31,516 nucleotides of DNA from a virus. Positions 1-8,482 of this stretch are shown here, in pieces. Where the stretch lies: the IMG/VR virus record IMGVR_UViG_3300025759_000410, positions 1 through 31,516 of that record; one strand, 5' to 3'. Every line of letters starts with the position of its first letter. Position 1 is the stretch's first letter. The notes below the pieces were generated by a model. That model was not told where the DNA came from. It did no database searches and was given only the letters and a program-made list of their open reading frames with translations. The translations under genes and the position numbers were made by a program.

Positions 1-928
1 CATTCTCCAGGGCGGTAACACGAGTAAGTAAATCAGCGTTTTGAGTTTCAAGCGTTTCAATCTTAGCAATAGCTTCCTGCAGTGCAGCAGTCAACAAAGG
101 CACAAGTTTGGACTGGTCAATACCTTGATAAACAGGATTGTTGTCATCGTCAACTTCGTCTTGCGTTCCAGTGACAGCTTCAGGCACAACAGCTTGTGCT
201 TCGTGAGCAATGAAGCCGTCAACCGTGGTGTCAGGATCCGCGATGAAGTTGAAGCGACGTACCTGAAGCTGATTGACGCGATCAATAGCACCAGTTAGGT
301 CAACAACGTTTTCTTTGAGGCGGTGGTCAGAAGAAGTATTAAAAGCAGTTGCAGAGCCACTCGTGCTTATAGAGCCTACAAAACCATTGGGATTGGCAAA
401 ACTAAGGTGAAATGCTTGACTTGTGGATGTAGCGCCAGAGCTAGCGGTGTGATCGGTTTTGAATACTTTGCCAGCCTGTGTACCTCCTTCAATCGCAGAT
501 ATAGAGTTCGTACCTCCGGTAAAAAAGTTACCGCTGGAATCGATGCGCGCCCGCTCGTTTCCACGTGTTTCAAACTTAATGAATGAGGTGCTTCCTGAGC
601 CGCTTTGACCTGCTAATACAAGCGGCTGAGACGCTAGTATTTGAATTCTTGCTTCTGTTGATGATTGCTCAATTTGTAAAGGGTTAGTAGTTGTGCCTTC
701 ATTCAGCCTAATTGCAGCATCAGTGTCTGCAGGCGTCTTAATTTCGAGTGGTGCACCTGGGGTTGCCGTGCCAATACCAACATTTTGCGAGCTATCAACA
801 GTAACAGCTTCCGTTCCACCAGTAACTAGCTTAAGTTCGTTAGTACCAACCTGCAGACCAGTGTCTGTATCATCCCCACTAAATCCAGGGTTTGCGACTG
901 AATTGTCGCCGTTAATTTTAATAGTCAT
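1..928 (-). CDS. Tail-fibre-like protein with C-terminal Peptidase S74 chaperone domain (partial)
   Basis: The reading frame is open from ATG at 928 to the window edge (309 codons, no stop), so the C terminus is missing. Residues 1 to about 195 are Gly/Ser/Thr-rich fibre-like sequence with the motif VGIGTATPGAPLEI, common in phage fibres. Residues 200-208 read SDHRLKENV, the hallmark of the S74 intramolecular chaperone. It is followed by GFIAHEAQAVVPEAVTG and a heptad-like end (VPLLTAALQEAIAKI, then ETLETQNADLLTRV) expected to form a trimeric coiled coil. In this family the domain drives trimerisation and then cuts itself off just before the conserved Ser (here Ser200, with Lys205 as likely partner). 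It follows the main tail fibre by only 2 bases, so it is probably a second fibre or tip protein. The domain call is firm; the structural role is inferred from family and position. Confidence 0.9.
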   Translation of the reverse strand, partial: MTIKINGDNSVANPGFSGDDTDTGLQVGTNELKLVTGGTEAVTVDSSQNVGIGTATPGAPLEIKTPADTDAAIRLNEGTTTNPLQIEQSSTEARIQILASQPLVLAGQSGSGSTSFIKFETRGNERARIDSSGNFFTGGTNSISAIEGGTQAGKVFKTDHTASSGATSTSQAFHLSFANPNGFVGSISTSGSATAFNTSSDHRLKENVVDLTGAIDRVNQLQVRRFNFIADPDTTVDGFIAHEAQAVVPEAVTGTQDEVDDDNNPVYQGIDQSKLVPLLTAALQEAIAKIETLETQNADLLTRVTALEN

Positions 929-930
929 AA

Positions 931-3900
931 TTAAACAATAGTCCAGGTAGATCCAGAAGGTACGGTGACAGTTGCACCGGAGTTGATCGTCAAAGGTCCA
1001 GCACTAATCACGTTTTTACCAGTGCTAATGGTGTAAGAAGTAGTAATGGTGTTGTCATGTTCGACAGCCCATTGGTCTCCTCCACCGCCAGTAGCACCGC
1101 CTCCAACGCTTGACCATGCAGTACCGTTGTAACCTTCAAACTGGTCAACGTCGTCGTTAAAACGAATCATGCCTGCAGCAGGTGTACTGTCACGTTGAGC
1201 TTCAGTACCTACAGGTAGCTGTGCAGAACCAGTGTCAGAAGTTTTATCAACAAAGTTGGTATCTACATAATTTTTAGTAGCTGCATCTTGTGCATCCGTA
1301 GGATCACCAACACCCGTAACCTTATTAGTACCCATTGCCAGGTCACCTGACATGGTGCCACCAGCGTCGGCAACAAAATTTGTATCTACATAGTTCTTGG
1401 TAGCTGCGTCTTGTGCACCGGTTGGGTCATCAATACCAATCAGCCTTGTTCCGCCAATACCTAGTGGGTCAAAGTTAACATTACCTGTACCACGTGGGTA
1501 GATTTCAACATCACTACCAAGATCACTAGTAATCTGTTGTTTTACATTAATACCGCCACTATTAGCATCAAGTGTTAAATCACCAGTACCTGTGGTAGTA
1601 ATTGAACGATCATCTAGGATAAGATTATCAATGTTAGTTGTGCCCGTACCGTTTGGTTCGATAACAATATTACCATTAGACGCGCTGACAATCTTCTTAC
1701 CGTTGACATCCAAATCACCACCAAGCTGTGGCGTTTCATCTGACACCAGGTTAAAGGCAATAGAACCTTCAGGAATGGTAACGAAACCAAGCTGCTGGTC
1801 TACTTCAAAGAACGGGTCATCAGTCTGGTTACCGCCAATCTTAAACTTACCGTTGTGGTCAGTAACTGCAGTCCAAACTTTACCGTTGTTGAGTTCAGTG
1901 ATCTGTTTGGTTTCATCCGGTACACCACCATTTTCAGGCAATGCATCGTAGTCCATGCCACTACCAACATACTCCATAGTGTGACCACTAGAAGCAATTT
2001 GGGAACGAAGGAAGAACGATACGGCAGCGTTGTCAGCTACAGCGCCATTAAGTCCAAGGTTGGTACTACGGTTGTCAGGATCAGGACGACTAATAGTAAC
2101 CCTGTGTCCACCAGTAATAACAGTAGACGACAGAATAGGATAGGTGACACTGTTGACAGTAACAAGCATGTTGCTCGCCGGTTTAGTTTGACTACCAAAC
2201 CAACCTGTACCTGCAGTAACGTTATCAATGTCAAACGTCAGATCGCCGCTAGAAGCTGCACCGTTAACTGTTGCAGTAAAAATGGCAGCAGTAGACTTAC
2301 CATCAGCAACCAATGCCTTTTCACCAAAATCAGTGGTAGAAGCAGCCAGGTTGGCTTGACCACCATTTAATGCTTTGATGTGATACTTGTTAAAGAAGGC
2401 GTAGCTAGACGTACACTGTGCATAACCATTGTTAGTAACAAGGATGCCAGGTCCGTTAAGACCAACGTGTGTATAGCTGTCTGCAACCATCGACCGCAAA
2501 GGACTTGTGGTCTTAGGCACAGAACCGTCAATCAACATACCGCCGCCGGTAGGAGCGTTAGTCAAGTCACCTGCAGAACCGCCACGTGGACGATGAGCCC
2601 GCAGATCGCTGTTGTCAATCTGACTATCAGAGAAGTTAGTACAGTTTTGAATATAAGGAGATTTGGTGATAAACGAATTGTTATAGAACGTAAAGTTCCA
2701 ACCTTGTTTATCAGGCAGATCAGAGTCAATACTGTTAGTACCAGAGCTGCTGGCTTGCATACCAGTCAACGTCAAGTTTTGAATAAACGAACCACTGTTC
2801 AATTCAAACAGTGCAGAGTTGCCAGCATTTGATGGTTTTTCAGTTGCAACAGTTGGGTGTACAATAGTGCTACGCAATGCCATGCCAATAATAGACACGT
2901 TACGACGTTTGATTTGAATAGGAGCAGCTTCCTGATAAACACCAGCAGCCACGATCACGGTCATACCGTCACCACCACCAGTAACTTCAAGCTCAAAACC
3001 TGAACCGCCACCAGCACCAAGGTTAGAATCAGAAGCAGACAAGATGTCACCAATCTGATACTCCTCAAGCGTAGATGCGCTAATATCAGTAACTGCTGTC
3101 ACAGCACCACCAGACACTGTAATGTCTGCAGTCAAACCTGAGCCAGTAGTACCACCAGTCAAGGGTACATCTTGATATGTACCATCAGTATAGCCTGAAC
3201 CAGCAGTTTTAATAGACGTATTAATGTCTGCGTTAATATCGTTAATAGCCTCTTTAATGGTTAATTTAGGACCGCTAATACGATGACCGGTTTTTGAATC
3301 GTCACCACCAGTTGCATCAACGTAAATAACTTTATCTTGGGTTCGGAAAGAACCACCAGACGCAACATCTAGCCAAGTGCTACCATTCCAAATTTTAAGG
3401 GTTTGGTCGTCATCATTTTGCAACCAAGTCTTACCAACTTCATAACTGCTTTCACTAGGAGTACCAGTTTGTACAAGGGTATCGAAACGTTTAACAGCAG
3501 CAGATGCAGTAAAAATATTACTATCTGCAGGAGTTGGAGAACCAGAATCCTGCTCAGTTTTAGTAATAATATCGTCGTTTTTAATACGATCAAAATCTAC
3601 AGAGTTAGAACCAATACCAAGCGTAATAGTGCCATCACCATCATCAGTAACGGTCAAACCAGTATTATCAACAGCAATATCACCAGTAATGGCAGCATCG
3701 ATCATGTCATCGATTTTAGCTGTAGTGGCGATAGTAGTATCGTTGTTAGGGTTTGCTTCTGATGAAGTGACAAGATCTTCAGGCTTAATTTTATCAAGGT
3801 CAACTGACCCTTGATTAATACTAATAGTTGTTTGCCCACCCCCAAAGGTTCTTGTAAGACCATCACCAACAAGGATGTCACTTTCAACTACATGGTCAAC

Positions 3901-4539
3901 ATAATTCTTAACGGTACCTGTTGTAGGTACAGCGACATCATCGTCAGGAATCACATCGCTGGCTGCTGCCAGCTCAGCCTTAGTAAATGTATCGTTTACT
4001 TCGTCTTGGAACCGTGCGTCAAGTGCTGCAGTAGTAGCAATCTTGGTGTCATCGCTGACCCAAGTGTCACCATCATACAACGTATTGTCGTAACGGTCCC
4101 AGTAATAATCTTTTAGGTACTGATCAACATCATCAGGAATACCCTGACAGTTAGACTCTTGAATAGCATAACGGAGCTGTTCAAAGTTAATATTCAGATC
4201 ATTAGACCGAATGGCAGAACCAGGGTTGAACAATGCCCGGATGTCGTCCACCTTAGTGATTCGACGAATCTTAACATTGTCAACCGTGGGTTCACCAGGA
4301 TCTGTAGGAGTAGTCGGGGCAGGTGGAGCGGTCCCCGTAAACTCTACGATCGTTGGGTTGGCATCAGTAATCTGCCAAGGGTAGGTGGCATCTGTCGTAA
4401 GCTTCTCGTCGTATTCTTTTGTAGTCGCGTTCCAAAAATAAACGTGAATCTCAGATTTAAAAATATACGGGAAATCAAAAGAGAATTGTGTCTTTGACCC
4501 GTCTCCAGCTTGAATTGTTTGTACGTCAGAGCACGCCAT
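931..4539 (-). CDS. Tail fibre protein (T7 gp17-like N terminus)
   Basis: A 1202-aa fibre. Residues 1 to about 130 match the phage T7 tail-fibre N-terminal domain that anchors the fibre to the tail (MACSDVQTIQAGDGSKTQF, then KVDDIRALFNPGSAIRSNDLN and QLRYAIQESN). Residues 160-390 hold repeated fibre motifs (DDTKIATTAALDARF, NNDTTIATTAKIDDM, TGTVKNYVD). At about 404 VIYVDATGGDDSKTG starts a right-handed beta-helix-like region (VYQEAAPIQIKRRNVSIIGM, near 534-553) of the pectate-lyase or DUF1565 type. It is interrupted at about 447-520 by a Gly-rich module (SGYTDGTYQDVPLTGG ... GSGFELEVTGG). Near the C terminus are two copies of a DAATKNYVDTNFV repeat. The N terminus is conserved for attachment; the rest is probably the host-contact part. 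Its ATG follows an AT-rich leader (TTAACTAACT) without a Shine-Dalgarno sequence. Confidence 0.93.
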   Translation of the reverse strand: MACSDVQTIQAGDGSKTQFSFDFPYIFKSEIHVYFWNATTKEYDEKLTTDATYPWQITDANPTIVEFTGTAPPAPTTPTDPGEPTVDNVKIRRITKVDDIRALFNPGSAIRSNDLNINFEQLRYAIQESNCQGIPDDVDQYLKDYYWDRYDNTLYDGDTWVSDDTKIATTAALDARFQDEVNDTFTKAELAAASDVIPDDDVAVPTTGTVKNYVDHVVESDILVGDGLTRTFGGGQTTISINQGSVDLDKIKPEDLVTSSEANPNNDTTIATTAKIDDMIDAAITGDIAVDNTGLTVTDDGDGTITLGIGSNSVDFDRIKNDDIITKTEQDSGSPTPADSNIFTASAAVKRFDTLVQTGTPSESSYEVGKTWLQNDDDQTLKIWNGSTWLDVASGGSFRTQDKVIYVDATGGDDSKTGHRISGPKLTIKEAINDINADINTSIKTAGSGYTDGTYQDVPLTGGTTGSGLTADITVSGGAVTAVTDISASTLEEYQIGDILSASDSNLGAGGGSGFELEVTGGGDGMTVIVAAGVYQEAAPIQIKRRNVSIIGMALRSTIVHPTVATEKPSNAGNSALFELNSGSFIQNLTLTGMQASSSGTNSIDSDLPDKQGWNFTFYNNSFITKSPYIQNCTNFSDSQIDNSDLRAHRPRGGSAGDLTNAPTGGGMLIDGSVPKTTSPLRSMVADSYTHVGLNGPGILVTNNGYAQCTSSYAFFNKYHIKALNGGQANLAASTTDFGEKALVADGKSTAAIFTATVNGAASSGDLTFDIDNVTAGTGWFGSQTKPASNMLVTVNSVTYPILSSTVITGGHRVTISRPDPDNRSTNLGLNGAVADNAAVSFFLRSQIASSGHTMEYVGSGMDYDALPENGGVPDETKQITELNNGKVWTAVTDHNGKFKIGGNQTDDPFFEVDQQLGFVTIPEGSIAFNLVSDETPQLGGDLDVNGKKIVSASNGNIVIEPNGTGTTNIDNLILDDRSITTTGTGDLTLDANSGGINVKQQITSDLGSDVEIYPRGTGNVNFDPLGIGGTRLIGIDDPTGAQDAATKNYVDTNFVADAGGTMSGDLAMGTNKVTGVGDPTDAQDAATKNYVDTNFVDKTSDTGSAQLPVGTEAQRDSTPAAGMIRFNDDVDQFEGYNGTAWSSVGGGATGGGGDQWAVEHDNTITTSYTISTGKNVISAGPLTINSGATVTVPSGSTWTIV
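1249..1445 (-). repeat. Tandem fibre repeat inside the tail-fibre gene
   Basis: Two copies of a coding repeat about 120 bases apart (roughly 1249-1325 and 1372-1445). They encode DPTGAQDAATKNYVDTNFV and DPTDAQDAATKNYVDTNFV. The DNA differs at several wobble positions, so this is an old duplication. The NYVD-type repeat is common in trimeric phage fibres. Confidence 0.75.
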
Positions 4540-4555
4540 AGTTAGTTAAATAAAT

Positions 4556-7500
4556 TTACTTCCGTGTTTCTAGAATGGATGGATCAAAAACATCACCTGT
4601 AGTCGCGTAATCCTCACGCAGGTCTTTTTCAACTTGCCTTAGTTCAATGGCGGCATACATATCACCGTCCATCTCAGCATAAGCAATTTCTTCTGCTTCA
4701 CGCCTTGCCTCAGACAAACGAGCATGGAGATCATGCCATTTCTTCAGAGACACTTCATCAGACTTAAATCCTTGGCTACGCAATTCACGTAGTTTTTGGA
4801 TGCTATCCCAATCACCAGCGTCACGCATGATTTCTGTAATAGCGTCCTTAAAGTACTCACGCTCACCCATCAGACGGAACAATTCAGACCGTTCCTCAGG
4901 AAGCAGTCGGATGCCGTCTTTAGTTCTAAACGTAGTGTTGATGTCAAATTCAACAGCTTCCAGGAATTTTTCCTCAGGAGTTTGTGCAGGATGGATTTGA
5001 ATTGGGCTGTATGCATTATACAGACGCTGCATCATTCCGTAACCATTAGGTTTCTTACCGGTAACAGGGCTATAGACAAAAGGTTGTTTAGTGTCAAACA
5101 ATGCACCAATAAACCTGTTACGGTTGTTAAGTTGAGACATAAAATCAGCCTCAACCTCTAGCAAACCTTCACTGAGGATACGTGAAAAATCACCACGCAA
5201 TGAAGCCAGGGGTCCAAGACTGTTGACAAAACCAGCAGCCCAACGGTTAATAGCAGCACCATTGCCGCTTGTCATATCCATCAACGGCTTGATACTAGAC
5301 AATGTAGTACGGTTAGTGATAGCAGCGCTCAAGATGAAAGCCATCTTTTGGCTGAGGTTTTCCATCTTAGCTTCACCCAGACTATCAAAGTTATCACCAA
5401 TGTTAGCCACAAGTGCTAGCCAATCAGCAATCGGTCCAAACTGAGCATAGGAATAATACTTACCATCTAAACCTTTGATGCTACGTGGTTTCCAGTTAGA
5501 GTTTTTAACACGAGCTAATTGTGTTTCTTTATCATAGAAACCATCACCTGTAATCCTGTCATTCATGACAAGGTTATAAGTACCGAGCATTGCAAGTGCA
5601 CCGATAGCTTTCCGACCCCGTGTCATATACTTAAGATCAGCAAGACGTTCCTGCTTAGCAATGACATCCATGTTTTCAACATCAAAGTTACGTGCTTTCA
5701 GCAATTGATTAACACGGCTTTCATCTGCCAACAGGTCATTAAGAGGTACATAAGCAAGCTCATTGACATCACGTTGGAAAGGTGCCCAAGGACCATACTT
5801 ACCCATAATATCAATGGTGTTCATTGAAGTTGCATTAAACATCATGAACGGTTTAGCAGCAGGGATGATCCTAGTTAAGTCATCAAGACCTCTTGCCATA
5901 GGTGTGTCGATGTTAAGTGCCATTTCAGAAGTAGCATACTTAACTGCGTCGTCTTGCAGCAAACCATCAGAATTAAACATCTGACTGTAGTACTTATCTG
6001 CAATAGGCTTGACGTTTTCTTTAGTAATAGGTTTACCAGAAGCGATCAGTTCGTCCATAGCACGGAACCTAGCTTCTGCTGATGCATTAAATACACCAGT
6101 CATACCGTCCATTGCAGTCATGGCGTTAGGACCAAACCGCAACACAGGATCCTTAGCAAGGTCATTAAGGAGTTCAATCTGATTTACAATGTATTGCAAA
6201 CCATCATTACCTTCGGCTGATGCAGTAGCAGCAGCTTTTTTAAGAAAGTCCATCTCACGTTCTGACTGCAACAGCAGGTCAATACGTGTACCAGAACTTA
6301 CGGATTGAGGATTGCGTGATGCACGCATAAACACATCACCAGCATAAGGCAATGCACGTTGCAGTGTTTCACCCAGAGAACTGTAAGCTACCCAACCACG
6401 TTGAATACCTTTCAAATCAGCAGACATCAAGGCACCAGCAAAGTGTGCTGTAGGTTGTGCAATGATACCACCAAAGTTACCGACAAGTGCTTTAACACTT
6501 GAGCCGATACCCAGGATGCTATTGTAAATGTTAGACCATACACCAGCAACAATCTTATTCTGTACTTCAGGATTTAGATTGACAATACCCTTACCAATAT
6601 CCACAGTCATCTCATTAATCCACTTGTTCATCTTAATGATGGTGTCAATTTTACCATCAGTAAGTTCATAAGCAAGTAGGAATTGATCCATCAGCTGTGG
6701 TTGGTTAGCTGCAATCTGCCGCATAGAAGTGGCAAATCGTTCGGAATCTTTAAAGATGCGTTGTGCAACTTCACCAGCACCAAGTGCAGTAGCCTCGTTG
6801 TAACCTTCGATGTTCCTAAATCCATTCTTTACCTGTTGGATCAGACCCATCTTACGGTTCTTGTAATACTTAGCAGAAGCAGATAGCTGGCTAACATACT
6901 GAAGCATGTCAACAATCTTATCTTGTGCTTCACGTACTGCGCTAGTACCGTTCATCAAACGTGCACCCTCAGAAAGGTCTGAGACACGTCCAGAAAGGCT
7001 TCCAGCAAGGATAGACTGTGCTCTTGCTACATCCATACCTGTAAGCTCTTCTCCGAAGCTACGGAGCGCTTTAGACGCCATTGCAAACCCGTCTTCGACC
7101 AGACGTTCAGTACCATCTTCTCCACGAACAATATAAGGTTCAAGGACTTGACGTACATCTGCCTTAGTCATACGAGGATCAAACAATTCGATTGCAAGAT
7201 CTTCATTAGCATCCATCACATCTTTAAATGTGACCTTCCAGTTTCTACCTTCCATGCCAATAGAACCAGCCTTATGTAGCTGATCAGCAAGACCAAGAAC
7301 AACATCCTGTCCAGCACCAGGTGTGCTTACAGAATACTTGAGGGCAGGTTCAGAGATAACATTACCAAGACGTCCATGTACGGTATCAAGGTTACGTGCA
7401 ATACGTGCGCTATCAATAGCAGCACCGACGACACCAAAATCATCTACAGTACGAACACCAAGCTCGGTGTAGTCGTACATGTCATGAACACCTTTGAGAG

Positions 7501-8479
7501 GTTGGGTAAGGTCAGGATTCCTGCTGTAGTTGTACATACCAACTTCGTCAAGAGCTTCCTCTTGTTTGATAGCAGCACGTGTAACAACATCTTCTGCAGT
7601 TTCATCTTCCAAACCTTTAGGAGGTTGATTTTCTTTCAACCATGCACGGGCTTCAGGTGTTTCACCGACCAGCTGGTTAGACTTACGCAAACCGGCGATG
7701 GTGCTTTCAGCAGCGGTAATAAACTTAGAGGCACCCATTGCCAGGTCAACAACAAAACCCATCCCGAGATCTTCGTAGATGTTTTTCTGTCGTTTCATGT
7801 CCTCACTGTCTGTATCCAGGGTAGCCATGCTATCCGGAATAAAGTCGTAAGTTTTAGGAAATCTCTTTTTAAGAGTACCAGCCAGGTTGTCTTCAGTGTA
7901 CTCACTGCTAACAGCACCGACACCAAGACCAGCCAGGGCTTCAACACCTCGGCTACCGATCCATTGTACGAACTTGTTTTGACCAAGTGACCAACCAACA
8001 CGAGTGTTTGCAGCAGTACCTGCAGCTTGCATTGCACCACCGAACACCATTGTAGGTACTACAACAGAAGAGATTTCACGTACTGATTGTGCGACTTCAT
8101 TCTCAAAGTCATTAGCTTTAGGGATATTAACACCAGGGATTACATTAAGCACATCGACACCAAAGTCGGCAATGCCTTGCACTACGTCCATATCACTCTC
8201 AGCACCGTACTGCCTCATCTTTTCTAGATCAAGCGTACCGTCTGGTTTTCTAAAAGGACTGGTATCTACTGGTTGCAATCCTGTTGGTTCTTCTACTTGA
8301 GGTTCCGTAGATACCTCGGGTTGTGGAGCTGGTTCAGGCTGTTCTCCCGTGGGAGTAAGAGGCTCTTCAGATGCAAGCTCTTCGGCTTGTTGTTGGAGCT
8401 GCAGCTGAGCTTGAAACTCAGGAGACAGCTCCATTTCACCTGGATCCTCCCTAAACTGCTCGTTAAGGTCAAGTTCCAT
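4556..8479 (-). CDS. Large internal virion (core/ejectosome) protein, gp16-like
   Basis: A 1307-aa protein in the position of T7 gene 16, between the gp15-like gene (3-base gap) and the tail fibre. In T7 gp16 is part of the internal core and is ejected to form the DNA channel through the envelope. Residues 1-75 are Glu/Pro/Gln-rich and probably disordered. The rest is mostly helical with short hydrophobic stretches (for example VVVPTMVFGGAMQAAG near 135). The C terminus is rich in charged helices (LHARLSEARREAEEIAY). I see no N-terminal lytic transglycosylase motif like that of T7 gp16. A peptidase-like domain sits in the neighbouring gp15-like protein instead. Identification rests on size, order and composition, not on a motif. 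The ATG follows AGATAAACT with no Shine-Dalgarno. Confidence 0.82.
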   Translation of the reverse strand: MELDLNEQFREDPGEMELSPEFQAQLQLQQQAEELASEEPLTPTGEQPEPAPQPEVSTEPQVEEPTGLQPVDTSPFRKPDGTLDLEKMRQYGAESDMDVVQGIADFGVDVLNVIPGVNIPKANDFENEVAQSVREISSVVVPTMVFGGAMQAAGTAANTRVGWSLGQNKFVQWIGSRGVEALAGLGVGAVSSEYTEDNLAGTLKKRFPKTYDFIPDSMATLDTDSEDMKRQKNIYEDLGMGFVVDLAMGASKFITAAESTIAGLRKSNQLVGETPEARAWLKENQPPKGLEDETAEDVVTRAAIKQEEALDEVGMYNYSRNPDLTQPLKGVHDMYDYTELGVRTVDDFGVVGAAIDSARIARNLDTVHGRLGNVISEPALKYSVSTPGAGQDVVLGLADQLHKAGSIGMEGRNWKVTFKDVMDANEDLAIELFDPRMTKADVRQVLEPYIVRGEDGTERLVEDGFAMASKALRSFGEELTGMDVARAQSILAGSLSGRVSDLSEGARLMNGTSAVREAQDKIVDMLQYVSQLSASAKYYKNRKMGLIQQVKNGFRNIEGYNEATALGAGEVAQRIFKDSERFATSMRQIAANQPQLMDQFLLAYELTDGKIDTIIKMNKWINEMTVDIGKGIVNLNPEVQNKIVAGVWSNIYNSILGIGSSVKALVGNFGGIIAQPTAHFAGALMSADLKGIQRGWVAYSSLGETLQRALPYAGDVFMRASRNPQSVSSGTRIDLLLQSEREMDFLKKAAATASAEGNDGLQYIVNQIELLNDLAKDPVLRFGPNAMTAMDGMTGVFNASAEARFRAMDELIASGKPITKENVKPIADKYYSQMFNSDGLLQDDAVKYATSEMALNIDTPMARGLDDLTRIIPAAKPFMMFNATSMNTIDIMGKYGPWAPFQRDVNELAYVPLNDLLADESRVNQLLKARNFDVENMDVIAKQERLADLKYMTRGRKAIGALAMLGTYNLVMNDRITGDGFYDKETQLARVKNSNWKPRSIKGLDGKYYSYAQFGPIADWLALVANIGDNFDSLGEAKMENLSQKMAFILSAAITNRTTLSSIKPLMDMTSGNGAAINRWAAGFVNSLGPLASLRGDFSRILSEGLLEVEADFMSQLNNRNRFIGALFDTKQPFVYSPVTGKKPNGYGMMQRLYNAYSPIQIHPAQTPEEKFLEAVEFDINTTFRTKDGIRLLPEERSELFRLMGEREYFKDAITEIMRDAGDWDSIQKLRELRSQGFKSDEVSLKKWHDLHARLSEARREAEEIAYAEMDGDMYAAIELRQVEKDLREDYATTGDVFDPSILETRK

Positions 8480-8482
8480 AGT

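Noticed and set aside
7376-7990. Plus-strand open frame of 204 codons opposite the gp16-like gene
   Set aside because: Cys/Thr/Ser-rich composition typical of antisense translation; no start context or family resemblance.
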